A DNA stretch of 64,000 bases, from the NCBI RefSeq assembly GCF_004522105.1, contig NZ_SPUJ01000003.1, forward strand, positions 558,001 to 622,000. Reading direction: 5' to 3'. This DNA comes from Nocardioides sp. 1609 (GTDB lineage: Bacteria; Actinomycetota; Actinomycetes; Propionibacteriales; Nocardioidaceae). The notes below the pieces were generated by a model. The model had not been told where the DNA came from. It made no database searches and saw only the letters and a list, made by a program, of their open reading frames with translations. Shown here one piece after another: positions 22,346 through 30,362 of this stretch (position 1 is the stretch's first letter; the number at the start of each line of letters is the position of its first letter). The translations under genes were made by a program, and so were the position numbers.

Positions 22346-22416
22346 CCGGGCCGCACGAGCCGGGCCGCACGAGCCCGGCCCGATCGAGCCCGGCCGGACG
22401 AGCTCGGGATGACGAG
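22346..22416 (+). repeat. Degenerate 14-bp tandem repeat (5 units)
   Basis: Two exact copies of CCGGGCCGCACGAG (22346, 22360) are followed by decayed copies at 22374, 22389 and 22403 that each end in a conserved GAG. It lies between divergent tmsA and the peroxidase gene. Confidence 0.75.
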
Positions 22417-22447
22417 TTCGGGTCATGTGCGCGGGTCCGCCCGTTCC

Positions 22448-22453
22448 TATCGT
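22448..22453 (+). promoter_or_regulatory. Probable -10 hexamer TATCGT, peroxidase gene
   Basis: TATCGT is 6 nt before ATG 22460. A GAGGG run also lies in the spacer but is too close to act as a ribosome site. Confidence 0.5.
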
Positions 22454-22459
22454 CGAGGG

Positions 22460-24043
22460 ATGGGCACCCACCGGCACGGCACCGAGACCTTCTTCATCGA
22501 CGGCGAGGGTCTGGTCGAGACCGACGTCGGCCGGCGCAGCGCGCAGACCCGCGCGCTCGCCCGGGCCGAGGCGCCGCCGTTCCGGTTCTTCCGGGCCGGC
22601 CCGCGCGGGCGCCGGGCCGCCGACTCGCTCAACCGCAAGCTCGCGCTCGCGATGGTCGCCGGGGGTGGCGGCGCGGGCGACGTCCCGGCCGGCTACACCT
22701 ACCTCGGCCAGTTCATCGACCACGACCTCACCCTCGACCAGACCCTGGTGCGGCTCGGCGAGGACGTCACGCCCGCCGAGCTGGTGCAGGGGCGCTCACC
22801 GCGGCTCGACCTCGACTCCCTGTACGGCGCCGGGCCGGCCGACCCGGTGTCGGCGGCGTTCTACGAGGCCGACGGGCTGCACCTGCGCACCGGCGACACG
22901 ATCGAGATCGGCGCGGACGGCGTCAAGGCCGGCCACGACCTGCCGCGGCGCGGCACCGGGTCGCGGCGCGAGCGGCGCACGGCGCTGGTCCCCGACGTCC
23001 GCAACGACGAGAACCTGATCGTCGCCCAGACCCACCTCGCGATGATCCGCTTCCACAACCGCGTCGTCGACACCCTCGGCGCGGGCGTCGCGCCGGCCGC
23101 GAGGTTCCGGCGGGCCCGCAAGCGGGTCACGCTGCACTACCAGTGGATGATCCGGCACGACTACCTGCCGCGCCTCCTCGACCCGGCCGTCGTCGACGAC
23201 GTCTTCACCCACGGTCGCGCGGTCGTCGAGCCGGACGCAGCCCCGACCGACGTGCCGCGGATGCCCGTGGAGTTCTCGGTGGCGGCGTTCCGGCTCGGCC
23301 ACAGCATGGTGCGGGCGTCGTACAACTGGAACCGGCGCTTCGCGGGGCCGAACGGCTTCCTCGACTACATGTTCCAGTTCTCCGCGACCGGCGGCGACCT
23401 CGGCGGCGAGGACCGGCTGCTGAGCAACTGGATCGCCGACTGGCGCCGGATGTACGACTTCCCGGCCGGCGGCCACCCCGAGCTCGCGGCGCCGAACGAC
23501 AACGTCTCGCGGGCGATGCGGCTCGACACCCTGCTGACCGACCCGCTCAAGAACCTGCCGCCCGGGACCTTCGGCGGGCCGGCCGGGACGCCGTTCGACG
23601 ACGTCTCCCGCAACCTCGCCTTCCGCAACCTGACGCGCTCCTCGATGCTCCGGCTCGCCAGCGGTCAGCAGATGGTCGAGCACCTCGCCGCGCGCGGGGT
23701 GGTCGTGCCGGCCCTGACCCGCGGGCAGGTGCTCGACGGCGCCGGCGGCGCGTCGCTGGCGGCCCTGACGGCCGCCGAGAAGGACGCCGTCGCGGCCCGG
23801 ACGCCGCTGTGGTTCTACGTGCTGCGCGAGGCCGAGGTCAACGGCGGCCGGATGACCGGGGTGGGCGCGCGCCTGGTGGCCGAGACGATGCACCGCGCGA
23901 TGGAGGGCAGCCGGAGCTCGATCGTGCGCGACCCGTCGTTCCGCCCGACGCTGGGGCGCGGTGACCTGTTCGAGATGACCGACCTGCTCCACGTCGCGTT
24001 CCGCGGCCGCGCCAGCGGGATCAACCCGCTGGGCGGGCCGTAG
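22460..24043 (+). CDS. Animal-type (cyclooxygenase superfamily) haem peroxidase
   Basis: Haem peroxidase of 527 residues in the peroxidase-cyclooxygenase superfamily. The distal side reads YLGQFIDHDLTLD near residue 80, with distal His in FIDHD. The central motif is RNDENLIVAQTHLAMIRFHNR, and the proximal His is in FRLGHSMVRASYNW. No signal peptide or membrane segment is visible, so it is predicted cytosolic or released by another route. It is monocistronic and divergent from the tms pair. Bacterial members (peroxicin/LDS-like groups) are mostly uncharacterised; fatty-acid dioxygenation or general peroxidation are possible. The frame extending to 22286 is not used. Confidence 0.88.
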   Translation: MGTHRHGTETFFIDGEGLVETDVGRRSAQTRALARAEAPPFRFFRAGPRGRRAADSLNRKLALAMVAGGGGAGDVPAGYTYLGQFIDHDLTLDQTLVRLGEDVTPAELVQGRSPRLDLDSLYGAGPADPVSAAFYEADGLHLRTGDTIEIGADGVKAGHDLPRRGTGSRRERRTALVPDVRNDENLIVAQTHLAMIRFHNRVVDTLGAGVAPAARFRRARKRVTLHYQWMIRHDYLPRLLDPAVVDDVFTHGRAVVEPDAAPTDVPRMPVEFSVAAFRLGHSMVRASYNWNRRFAGPNGFLDYMFQFSATGGDLGGEDRLLSNWIADWRRMYDFPAGGHPELAAPNDNVSRAMRLDTLLTDPLKNLPPGTFGGPAGTPFDDVSRNLAFRNLTRSSMLRLASGQQMVEHLAARGVVVPALTRGQVLDGAGGASLAALTAAEKDAVAARTPLWFYVLREAEVNGGRMTGVGARLVAETMHRAMEGSRSSIVRDPSFRPTLGRGDLFEMTDLLHVAFRGRASGINPLGGP

Positions 24044-24047
24044 CCGG

Positions 24048-24410
24048 CTAGGTCGCGTCCGCGCGGGGCCGGATCGCGCCCCGCGCGTCACCGAGGTGGA
24101 CGACGACGTCGGGGCCGGCGTACTCGTCGAGGACGGCGCGGTCGGGCGAGGTGAGCTCGGTGGCGTCCCCGAGGACGACCACGGCGGCCAGGCCGCGCGA
24201 ACCGGCGGCCACCGCCATCGCCACGCAGGCCTGCACGGCGCTGAGGTGGAGGGCGTCGAGCTCGACCGTGGCGGCGGCGTAGGTGCGACCGTCGAGGTCG
24301 CGCACGGCGGCGCCCTCGGCCGCCTGGGTGCGGGCCCGGGTCGCCCGCGCCAGGGTGACGAGCTTGGTGTCCTCGGCGCTGAGGGCGGTCGGCGTGGGCT
24401 CCTGCGACAT
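24048..24410 (-). CDS. Cytidine-deaminase-like protein lacking zinc ligands
   Basis: Protein of 120 residues at the position where actinobacteria carry a small cytidine-deaminase-like gene. The fold pattern matches (RTYAAATVELDALHLSAVQACVAMAVAAG). However, the HAE zinc/catalytic motif is replaced by ELD, and no PCxxC is present. It is therefore probably inactive as a deaminase. It starts 5 bp after sppA ends, so it is the last gene of the phoH-ybeY-CNNM-sppA run. A structural or regulatory role is inference. Confidence 0.75.
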   Translation of the reverse strand: MSQEPTPTALSAEDTKLVTLARATRARTQAAEGAAVRDLDGRTYAAATVELDALHLSAVQACVAMAVAAGSRGLAAVVVLGDATELTSPDRAVLDEYAGPDVVVHLGDARGAIRPRADAT

Positions 24411-24415
24411 GGGCC

Positions 24416-26137
24416 TCAGCCTAGGAGACGCAGGCCGGGCGGCATCGAGAGCACCCCGTGGGTGAGCGGCAGGCCGACCACCTCGGAGAGCCGCGCGAGC
24501 ATCGCCTCCGGTCCGCCGAGGGTGACGGTCGCGGCCGTGGTGAGCGACGCCGCGGCCGGCGACTCGCTCGACTCCGCCACCCGCAGCTGGCGCAGGAAGT
24601 CGAGCGGGGACGGCGTGCGCAGGGCGACGTCGTCGACGTCGAGGCCGGCGAGGGCACAGACCCGCTCGAGCGCGAGCCGGGTGCCGCCGAGGTGGTCGAC
24701 GAGACCGCGGTCGGTGGCGTCGCCGCCGGTCCAGACCCGGCCGCGGGCGAGCGGCTCGAGGACGTCGAGGGCCAGCCCGCGGTCGGCCGCGGCCTTGGCG
24801 GTGAAGTCGGCGTACACGTCGTCGAGCCAGGCGTCGAGCACCGCGCGCTCCTCGTCGGTGAAGGGCCGGCTCACCGCCATCATCGCCGCCCGCGGACCGG
24901 CGCTGACCGACTCGTGCACGATGCCGGCGCGGTCGAGCAACCGCTCCACGACCATCTTGCCGGCGAGGACGCCGATCGAGCCGGTGAGGGTGGTCGGCTG
25001 GGCGACGACCTCGTCGGCGCCCATCGCGACGAAGTAGCCCCCGGACGCGGCCACCGTGCCCATCGCGGCGACGACCGGGCGGCCGGACTCGCGCAGCCGG
25101 AGCACCTCGCGGCGGATCGCGTCGCTGGCGACGTACGAGCCGCCCGGGCTGTCGACGCGCAGGACCACGCCCCGGACGTCGTCGTCACGACCGACCTCGC
25201 GCAGCCGGGCGCCGATCCGCTCGGCACCGGCCTGCCGCGCCGTCCCCGGGCCGAGGACGATCGGGCCGGTCACGTCGACGACGGCGACGCCCGGCCGGTG
25301 CCGCTGGGTCAGCGCGCGGAGCGCACCACCCGCGCCGCCCGGGCCGTCACCGGCGTACCGGTGCACGAAGCGCGGCTCCCAGGCCGGCGTCCACGTCTCC
25401 CGGGCCCACGCGTAGACCTCGTCGGCGTAGCCGAGCCGGTCGACGAGACCGGCGTCCAGCGCAGCGGTGGCGCTCAGCGGCGCGGCCGCCATCGCGGCGC
25501 GCACCTGGTGCTCGGTGAGCGAGCGCCGCGCCGCCACCCGCGCGACGGTGTCGTCGACGACGGCGTCCGCGAGCCGCTGGGTCATCTCGCGGTTGGCCTC
25601 GCTCACCTCGCGCCCGGCGAGCTGCTCGGCGGCCGACTTGTACTCGTGGCGCTGCTCGAGCTCGGGGTCGATGCCGAGCTTCTCCAGCCCGCCGCGGAGC
25701 AGGGTGATCCCCGCGCTCACCCCGACGAGCCCGACCGCGCCCGACGGCTGGAGCCAGACCTCGCGCGCGTGGACGGCGACGCGGTAGGCCGCCAGCCCGC
25801 TGGTCAGCTCGCCGAACGTCTCGGTCCACGCCACCGACGGCTTGTCCTGCGAGAAGTCCGCGACCAGTGCGCCGACCTCGTCGGCCTGCGCGAGGGTGAG
25901 CGGGCAGGTGCCGACGTGCACGAGCAGGCCGAGGACGTCGTCGTCCGCCGCGGCGCGGCGCAGCCCGTCGCCGAGCGCCCGCAACGTCGGCGCCTGGCGC
26001 AGGCGGAGCGCCTGGAGGGGGCTGCCCGGCGGCCCGACCTGGACGCCGTGGGACAGGTCGAGCTCGAGCACGGTCCGCGGGTGGTCGCCCCCGCGGCCGG
26101 GGAGCCGGTCGATCAGGGGCAGGGCGCGCAGGTTCAT
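24416..26137 (-). CDS. sppA: Signal peptide peptidase SppA, 67K type
   Basis: Two-domain serine protease of 573 residues (E. coli SppA-like length). The catalytic Lys is expected in HEYKSAAEQLAGREVS near residue 165 of the N-terminal repeat. The catalytic Ser lies in GTVAASGGYFVAMGAD of the C-terminal repeat (near 370). VLRVDSPGGS precedes it. No N-terminal transmembrane anchor is evident, which is odd for a membrane peptidase and suggests a soluble or peripheral form. The ATG lies 7 nt after TAGGGT, a leaderless arrangement, so it may be transcribed apart from the CNNM gene 45 bp upstream. Confidence 0.93.
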   Translation of the reverse strand: MNLRALPLIDRLPGRGGDHPRTVLELDLSHGVQVGPPGSPLQALRLRQAPTLRALGDGLRRAAADDDVLGLLVHVGTCPLTLAQADEVGALVADFSQDKPSVAWTETFGELTSGLAAYRVAVHAREVWLQPSGAVGLVGVSAGITLLRGGLEKLGIDPELEQRHEYKSAAEQLAGREVSEANREMTQRLADAVVDDTVARVAARRSLTEHQVRAAMAAAPLSATAALDAGLVDRLGYADEVYAWARETWTPAWEPRFVHRYAGDGPGGAGGALRALTQRHRPGVAVVDVTGPIVLGPGTARQAGAERIGARLREVGRDDDVRGVVLRVDSPGGSYVASDAIRREVLRLRESGRPVVAAMGTVAASGGYFVAMGADEVVAQPTTLTGSIGVLAGKMVVERLLDRAGIVHESVSAGPRAAMMAVSRPFTDEERAVLDAWLDDVYADFTAKAAADRGLALDVLEPLARGRVWTGGDATDRGLVDHLGGTRLALERVCALAGLDVDDVALRTPSPLDFLRQLRVAESSESPAAASLTTAATVTLGGPEAMLARLSEVVGLPLTHGVLSMPPGLRLLG

Positions 26138-26144
26138 GCGACCG

Positions 26145-26150
26145 ACCCTA
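26145..26150 (-). promoter_or_regulatory. Probable -10 hexamer TAGGGT, leaderless sppA
   Basis: TAGGGT ends 7 nt before the sppA ATG. Confidence 0.5.
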
Positions 26151-26182
26151 GGCGGCCTCTCCCAGGGCGCCCGCGCGACGAG

Positions 26183-27490
26183 TCAGTCGTCGGCCGGCTC
26201 GTCGCCGGCCGGCTCCGGCACCGGGACGACGGCCGGGCGGATCCGCACGGTGCCGACCTTGTTGCGGCGGCCGGCGACGTCCTCGGCCTCGAACCGCAGG
26301 CCGTGCGCCTCCACGACGGAGCCGGCGATCGGCACCCGGCCGAGGTGCTTGGCCATCAGGCCACCGACGCTGTCGACGTCCTCCTCCTCGACGTCGAAGC
26401 CGAAGAGGTCGTCGAGGTCGTCGACGGGGTAGCGCGAGGAGACGCGGTAGCCGCCGTCGAGCCCGTCGACCTCGTCGAGCTGCTCGACCTCGACCTCGTC
26501 CTCGTCGAACTCGTCGGTGATCTCGCCGACGATCTCCTCGAGCAGGTCCTCGATGGTGATCAGGCCGGCGGTCCCGCCGTACTCGTCGACGACGACGGCG
26601 ATGTGCTGGCGGTCGGCCTGCATCTGGCGCAGCAGGTCGTCGACCGGCTTGGACTCCGGCACCCACAGGACCGGCCGCATGGCCTCCTCGACGTGCTGGG
26701 TGAGCTCGATGTCGGGGTCCTCGAAGTCGCGGCGGACGACGTCCTTGAGGTAGGCGAACCCGCGGATGTCGTCGAGGTTCTCGCCCACGACGGGCAGCCG
26801 CGAGAAGCCGCTGCGCAGGAACAGCGACATGGTCTGGCGCAGGTTCTTGTAGTGCTCGATGTAGACGACGTCGTTGCGCGGCACCATCACCTCGCGCACG
26901 GTGGTGTCGCCGAGCTCGAAGACCGAGTGGATCATCCGCCGCTCGCCCTCCTCGATCAGCGCCGACGCCTCGGCGATGTCGACCATCTCGCGCAGCTCGG
27001 TCTCGCTGGAGAACGGACCCTCGCGGAACCCCCGCCCGGGGGTGATCGCGTTGCCGAGCAGGATGAGCAGCCGCGGCAGCGGGCCGAGGACGGTGGTGAA
27101 GGCCGACAACGTGCCGGCCGAGAGCAGCGCGACCGTCTCGGAGTGCTGGCGCCCGAGGGTGCGCGGCCCGACGCCGATGACGACGAACGAGACGACGAGC
27201 ATGACACCGATCGCGACGAGCACGCTGATCCACCACTCGCCGTCGAGGACCTCGTCGAGGTCGAGGGTGACGAGCACGATCGCGGAGATCTCGCAGAGCA
27301 GCCGCAGCAGCAGCGCGGTGTTCAGGTGGCGCGGCGCGTCCTCGAGCAGCCGGACCAGCTGCTTGGCGCCGGCCCGCTCCTCGGTGACGAGCTCGGCGGC
27401 GCGGGCCTTCGAGAACGACCCCAGGGCGGCGTCGACGGCGGTGAACACGCCGGCCAGGACGACGAGGACCGCGGCCAGGACCCAGGTCAT
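26183..27490 (-). CDS. CNNM/CorC-type CBS-domain membrane protein (hemolysin family)
   Basis: Membrane protein of 435 residues. The N-terminal CNNM domain has about four hydrophobic segments ([20 protein letters not shown] at the start, then about 60-80, 90-115, 130-155). A CBS pair follows ([21 protein letters not shown] and the segment ending [20 protein letters not shown]). The CorC/HlyC C-terminal domain is rich in acidic residues ([17 protein letters not shown]). Relatives are Mg/Co exporters or sense nucleotide state; the name hemolysin is historical. It lies 30 bp after ybeY. Confidence 0.93.
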   Translation of the reverse strand: MTWVLAAVLVVLAGVFTAVDAALGSFSKARAAELVTEERAGAKQLVRLLEDAPRHLNTALLLRLLCEISAIVLVTLDLDEVLDGEWWISVLVAIGVMLVVSFVVIGVGPRTLGRQHSETVALLSAGTLSAFTTVLGPLPRLLILLGNAITPGRGFREGPFSSETELREMVDIAEASALIEEGERRMIHSVFELGDTTVREVMVPRNDVVYIEHYKNLRQTMSLFLRSGFSRLPVVGENLDDIRGFAYLKDVVRRDFEDPDIELTQHVEEAMRPVLWVPESKPVDDLLRQMQADRQHIAVVVDEYGGTAGLITIEDLLEEIVGEITDEFDEDEVEVEQLDEVDGLDGGYRVSSRYPVDDLDDLFGFDVEEEDVDSVGGLMAKHLGRVPIAGSVVEAHGLRFEAEDVAGRRNKVGTVRIRPAVVPVPEPAGDEPADD

Positions 27491-27520
27491 CGGCGGGTCA
27501 CCGGCGGAACGGGAGGCGGG

Positions 27521-27970
27521 TCACGGGGTGCGCCACTCCCCCAGGATCTCGTCCTGGAGGGCGAACATCACCCGGTGCTCCTCGGGCTCGGCGTGGTCGT
27601 AGCCGAGCAGGTGCAGGATGCCGTGGGTCGTGAGCAGCTCGATCTCCGCCAGGGTGCCGTGCCCGGCCGTCTCGCCCTGCCGGACGGCGACCGCGGGGCA
27701 CAGCATGATGTCGCCGAGGACACCCTCCTCGGGCTCCTCGTCGACCAGTCCCGGGCGCAGCTCGTCCATCGGGAAGGCGAGCACGTCGGTCGGGCCCTCC
27801 TTCTCCATCCACTGCTCGTTGAGCTGGGCGATGGTGTCCTCGTCGACGGCCTTGATGCACAGCTCGGCGAGCGGGTGCACGCGCATCCGGTCCATCACGA
27901 ACCTGCTCAGCCGGGCCAGGTGCTGCACGTCGACGTCGAGCCCCGACTCGTCGATCACCTCGATCGTCAC
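27521..27970 (-). CDS. ybeY: Endoribonuclease YbeY
   Basis: Zinc-dependent RNase of 149 residues for 16S rRNA 3' maturation and ribosome quality control. The signature H-x3-H-x5-H is present as HGILHLLGYDH near residue 118. The GTG start is 7 bp after the phoH stop. The phoH-ybeY-CNNM-era order is conserved among bacteria. Confidence 0.96.
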   Translation of the reverse strand: MTIEVIDESGLDVDVQHLARLSRFVMDRMRVHPLAELCIKAVDEDTIAQLNEQWMEKEGPTDVLAFPMDELRPGLVDEEPEEGVLGDIMLCPAVAVRQGETAGHGTLAEIELLTTHGILHLLGYDHAEPEEHRVMFALQDEILGEWRTP

Positions 27971-27977
27971 GAGCCGC

Positions 27978-28991
27978 TCACCTGGTCTGCTCCTTCGCGT
28001 TCTGGAGGCCCCCGCGGGCGTCGAACTCGTCGTAGGCCGCGACGATGCGGCCCACCAGCCGGTGCCGGACGACGTCGTGGCTGGTCAGGCGCTGGAAGGA
28101 GATGTCGTCGACGTCGTCGAGGATCCCCTGGATGACCCGCAGGCCGGACTTCGTGCTGCCCGGCAGGTCGACCTGGGTGACGTCGCCCGTGACGACGATC
28201 TTCGATCCGAACCCGAGCCGGGTCAGGAACATCTTCATCTGCTCGGGCGTCGTGTTCTGCGCCTCGTCGAGGATGATGAAGCTGTCGTTGAGGGTGCGCC
28301 CACGCATGTAGGCCAGCGGCGCGACCTCGATGGTGCCCGCCGCGAGCAGCTTCGGGATCGTGTCGGGGTCGATCATGTCGTGCAGCGCGTCGTACAGCGG
28401 GCGCAGGTAGGGGTCGATCTTCTCGCTGAGCGTGCCGGGCAGGTAGCCGAGGCTCTCCCCCGCCTCGACGGCCGGGCGGGTCAGGATGATCCGGTTGGCC
28501 TGCTTGCTCTGCAGGGCCTGCACCGCCTTCGCCATGGCGAGGTAGGTCTTGCCGGTGCCGGCCGGGCCGATGCCGAACGTGATCGTGTGCTTGTCGATCG
28601 AGTCGACGTAGCGCTTCTGGTTGAGCGTCTTGGGCCGGATCGAGCGGCCGCGGTTGCTCAGGATGTTGAGCGACAGGACGTCGGCGGGGCGCTCGGTGGT
28701 CTCGGTGCGGAGCATCGTGATCACCCGCTCCACGGTCTCGGACGTGATGCCCTGGCCGGTGCGGATGATGGTGACGAGCTCGTCGAGCAGCCGCTCGGCC
28801 AGAGCGACCTCGCCCGGCTCGCCGTGCAGGGTGATCCGGTTGCCGCGGACGTGGATCTCGGCCTGGAAACCGCCCTCGATGATGCCGAGGTGCTCGTCGC
28901 CCGGACCGAGCAGGGTGACCATGTCGATGCTGTTGGGGACCACGACGGTGTGGCGGGTCTGGAGGTCACCGGTGCTGTGGGAGTCGGTCAT
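27978..28991 (-). CDS. PhoH-like ATPase (PhoH/YbeZ)
   Basis: PhoH-family P-loop ATPase of 337 residues, commonly paired with YbeY in rRNA processing. Walker A is in FGIGPAGTGKTYLAMA near residue 135; Walker B is in FIILDEAQN near 235. An N-terminal KH-like stretch precedes it. ATG 28991 begins MTDSHSTGDLQ; the longer frame has no start support. A TACCAT hexamer at 29040-29045 could give a transcript with about 40 nt of leader. Confidence 0.94.
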   Translation of the reverse strand: MTDSHSTGDLQTRHTVVVPNSIDMVTLLGPGDEHLGIIEGGFQAEIHVRGNRITLHGEPGEVALAERLLDELVTIIRTGQGITSETVERVITMLRTETTERPADVLSLNILSNRGRSIRPKTLNQKRYVDSIDKHTITFGIGPAGTGKTYLAMAKAVQALQSKQANRIILTRPAVEAGESLGYLPGTLSEKIDPYLRPLYDALHDMIDPDTIPKLLAAGTIEVAPLAYMRGRTLNDSFIILDEAQNTTPEQMKMFLTRLGFGSKIVVTGDVTQVDLPGSTKSGLRVIQGILDDVDDISFQRLTSHDVVRHRLVGRIVAAYDEFDARGGLQNAKEQTR

Positions 28992-29094
28992 GGGTGCCCG
29001 GGCGGGCGGCCTTTCGGGTCGGGAGGTCGTGGGAGATCCATGGTACGCCGCGGGTCGTGGGCCCTTCCACCGCGTAACCCGCGGCCCGGGGTCG

Positions 29095-29100
29095 TACCGT
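29095..29100 (+). promoter_or_regulatory. Probable -10 hexamer TACCGT, leaderless small membrane gene
   Basis: TACCGT is exactly 6 nt before ATG 29107. Confidence 0.55.
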
Positions 29101-29106
29101 GTGCGC

Positions 29107-29373
29107 ATGCAGCGCGACGAGTTCGACGAGGACCTCGCGCCCGACGACGCCGGCGAGCCCGCGCCGCCGTACTGGTTCCCCGGCGGGATGCTGCCCGAGG
29201 ACGCCCGCAAGATGGGGTTGACCCACCACGTGCCCGACGGCGCGCTCCTCGACTTCGCCGGCAGCCTCGACGGCACCAAGCCGCTGCACCGCATCACCGC
29301 CTGGGTGCTGCTGGTGGTCTTCGGGATGCCGGTCCTGTTCGCGGTGCTCCGGATCGTCTTCGCCGTCCTCTGA
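29107..29373 (+). CDS. Small protein with one C-terminal membrane segment
   Basis: Unrecognised 88-residue protein. The first 20 residues are acidic (DEFDEDLAPDDAGEP), then a motif PYWFPGGMLPEDARKMG. A single C-terminal hydrophobic helix (AWVLLVVFGMPVLFAVLRIV) ends the chain. It is divergent from phoH and convergent with the HIT gene. The ATG is fixed by the -10 hexamer 6 nt upstream. Tail-anchored topology with the N-terminus inside is likely; no function can be assigned. Confidence 0.7.
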   Translation: MQRDEFDEDLAPDDAGEPAPPYWFPGGMLPEDARKMGLTHHVPDGALLDFAGSLDGTKPLHRITAWVLLVVFGMPVLFAVLRIVFAVL

Positions 29374-29404
29374 GCCCCGGCCCGCCGAGGCCCGGCGCCC
29401 GCCG

Positions 29405-29761
29405 TCAGCCGGGCGGCCAGTCGAACGAGCGGCCGGCGAGCAGGTGCAGGTGGGCGTGGAAGACCGTCTGGCCGGCACCGGAGCCCGTGTTGAACACGAG
29501 CCGGTAGTCGTCGTGGCCCTCCGCGCCGGCGACCGCCGCCGCCGTCCGCACCAGCTCGGCCGAGGCCTCCGGGTCGGCAGCGGCGAGGGCGGCGGCGTTC
29601 TCGTGGTGGTCGCGGGGGACGACGAGCACGTGGCTCGGCGCCTGCGGGTTCAGGTCACGGAACGCGACCGTGCGCTCGGTGCTGTGCACGACCTCGGCCG
29701 GGATGTCACCGGCGACGATCTTGCAGAACAGGCAGTCACCGACGGGGGCCACGGAGGTCAT
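29405..29761 (-). CDS. HIT-family nucleotide hydrolase (HinT-like)
   Basis: Histidine-triad protein of 118 residues hydrolysing AMP-N or AMP-lysine type substrates. The triad reads HAHLHLLAGR near residue 103. The N-terminal zinc-like CLFCKIVAGDIPAEVV begins near residue 10. ATG 29761 is used because the longer frame overlaps the sigma-factor promoter. In relatives this gene sits between rsmE and phoH; here four other genes intrude on the rsmE side and one on the phoH side. Confidence 0.94.
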   Translation of the reverse strand: MTSVAPVGDCLFCKIVAGDIPAEVVHSTERTVAFRDLNPQAPSHVLVVPRDHHENAAALAAADPEASAELVRTAAAVAGAEGHDDYRLVFNTGSGAGQTVFHAHLHLLAGRSFDWPPG

Positions 29762-29769
29762 GGGCACCC

Positions 29770-29775
29770 ACGGTA
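29770..29775 (-). promoter_or_regulatory. Probable -10 hexamer TACCGT, HIT gene
   Basis: TACCGT ends 8 nt before the HIT ATG, back to back with the TACCGT of the sigma-factor gene 28 bp away. Confidence 0.45.
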
Positions 29776-29803
29776 AACCCCGGGGCCCCGGTGCGCGTCG
29801 CAC

Positions 29804-29809
29804 TACCGT
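29804..29809 (+). promoter_or_regulatory. Probable -10 hexamer TACCGT, sigma-factor transcript
   Basis: TACCGT ends 8 nt before ATG 29818 of a tiny upstream frame and 34 nt before the sigma-factor ATG. Confidence 0.5.
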
Positions 29810-29817
29810 GATCACCC

Positions 29818-29847
29818 ATGTCGGCACCGAGGACGAGGCAGCCATGA
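29818..29847 (+). CDS. Possible 9-residue upstream ORF coupled to the sigma factor
   Basis: ATG to TGA encodes MSAPRTRQP. Its stop codon overlaps the sigma-factor start (ATGA). A promoter hexamer just upstream would make this frame leaderless. It may set the translation level of the sigma factor. Existence as a peptide is inferred only. Confidence 0.35.
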   Translation: MSAPRTRQP

Positions 29848-30362
29848 GCGGGTCCCGTGACTGGGACGCCGACCAGGCCGTCGAGTCCCTCTACGCCGCC
29901 CACTGGCGCCAGCTGGTCCGGCTCTCGGTCCTGCTCGTGCGCGACGTCGGGACCGCCGAGGAGGTCGTCCAGGACGCGTTCGTCGCGATGCACGGTCACT
30001 GGCGACGTCTGCGCGACCCCGACAAGGCGCTGTCCTACCTGCGCCAGGCGGTGGTCAACCGCTCCCGCTCGGTGCTGCGCCACCGCGGCGTCGTCGACCG
30101 GCACGCCGCTCGCGAGCGGCTGCCCGACCCGGCGCCCCCGGCGGACGAGCCGGCCCTCGCCCACGCCCGCCGCGAGGTCGTGCTCGACGCGCTGCGCGCG
30201 CTGCCCGGACGCCAGCGCGAGGTGCTCGCGCTGCGCTACTACCTCGACCTCAGCGAGGCCGACATCGCCGGTGCCCTCGGCATCAGCCGCGGTGCGGTCA
30301 AGTCCCACGCCTCCCGCGGAGCCGCTGCGCTCCGCGTCCTCCTGGACGGAGCAGACCTGTGA
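29844..30362 (+). CDS. ECF RNA polymerase sigma factor, SigE family
   Basis: Extracytoplasmic-function sigma factor of 172 residues. Region 2 lies about residues 10-75 (LYAAHWRQLVRLSVLLVRDVGTAEEVVQDAFVAMH). Region 4 lies about 115-165 (ALPGRQREVLALRYYLDLSEADIAGALGISRGAVKSHASRG). The last bases overlap the start of the next gene (GTGA), so sigma factor and membrane partner are co-translated. No zinc-type anti-sigma domain is encoded next to it. ATG 29844 has GAGG at suitable distance; an in-frame GTG at 29808 would give a longer form. Confidence 0.92.
   Translation: MSGSRDWDADQAVESLYAAHWRQLVRLSVLLVRDVGTAEEVVQDAFVAMHGHWRRLRDPDKALSYLRQAVVNRSRSVLRHRGVVDRHAARERLPDPAPPADEPALAHARREVVLDALRALPGRQREVLALRYYLDLSEADIAGALGISRGAVKSHASRGAAALRVLLDGADL

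Noticed and set aside
24458..28135. 1225-codon open frame on the plus strand
   Set aside because: Antisense to sppA, CNNM and ybeY, which have clear motifs; composition is low-complexity Asp/Arg/Glu/Val.
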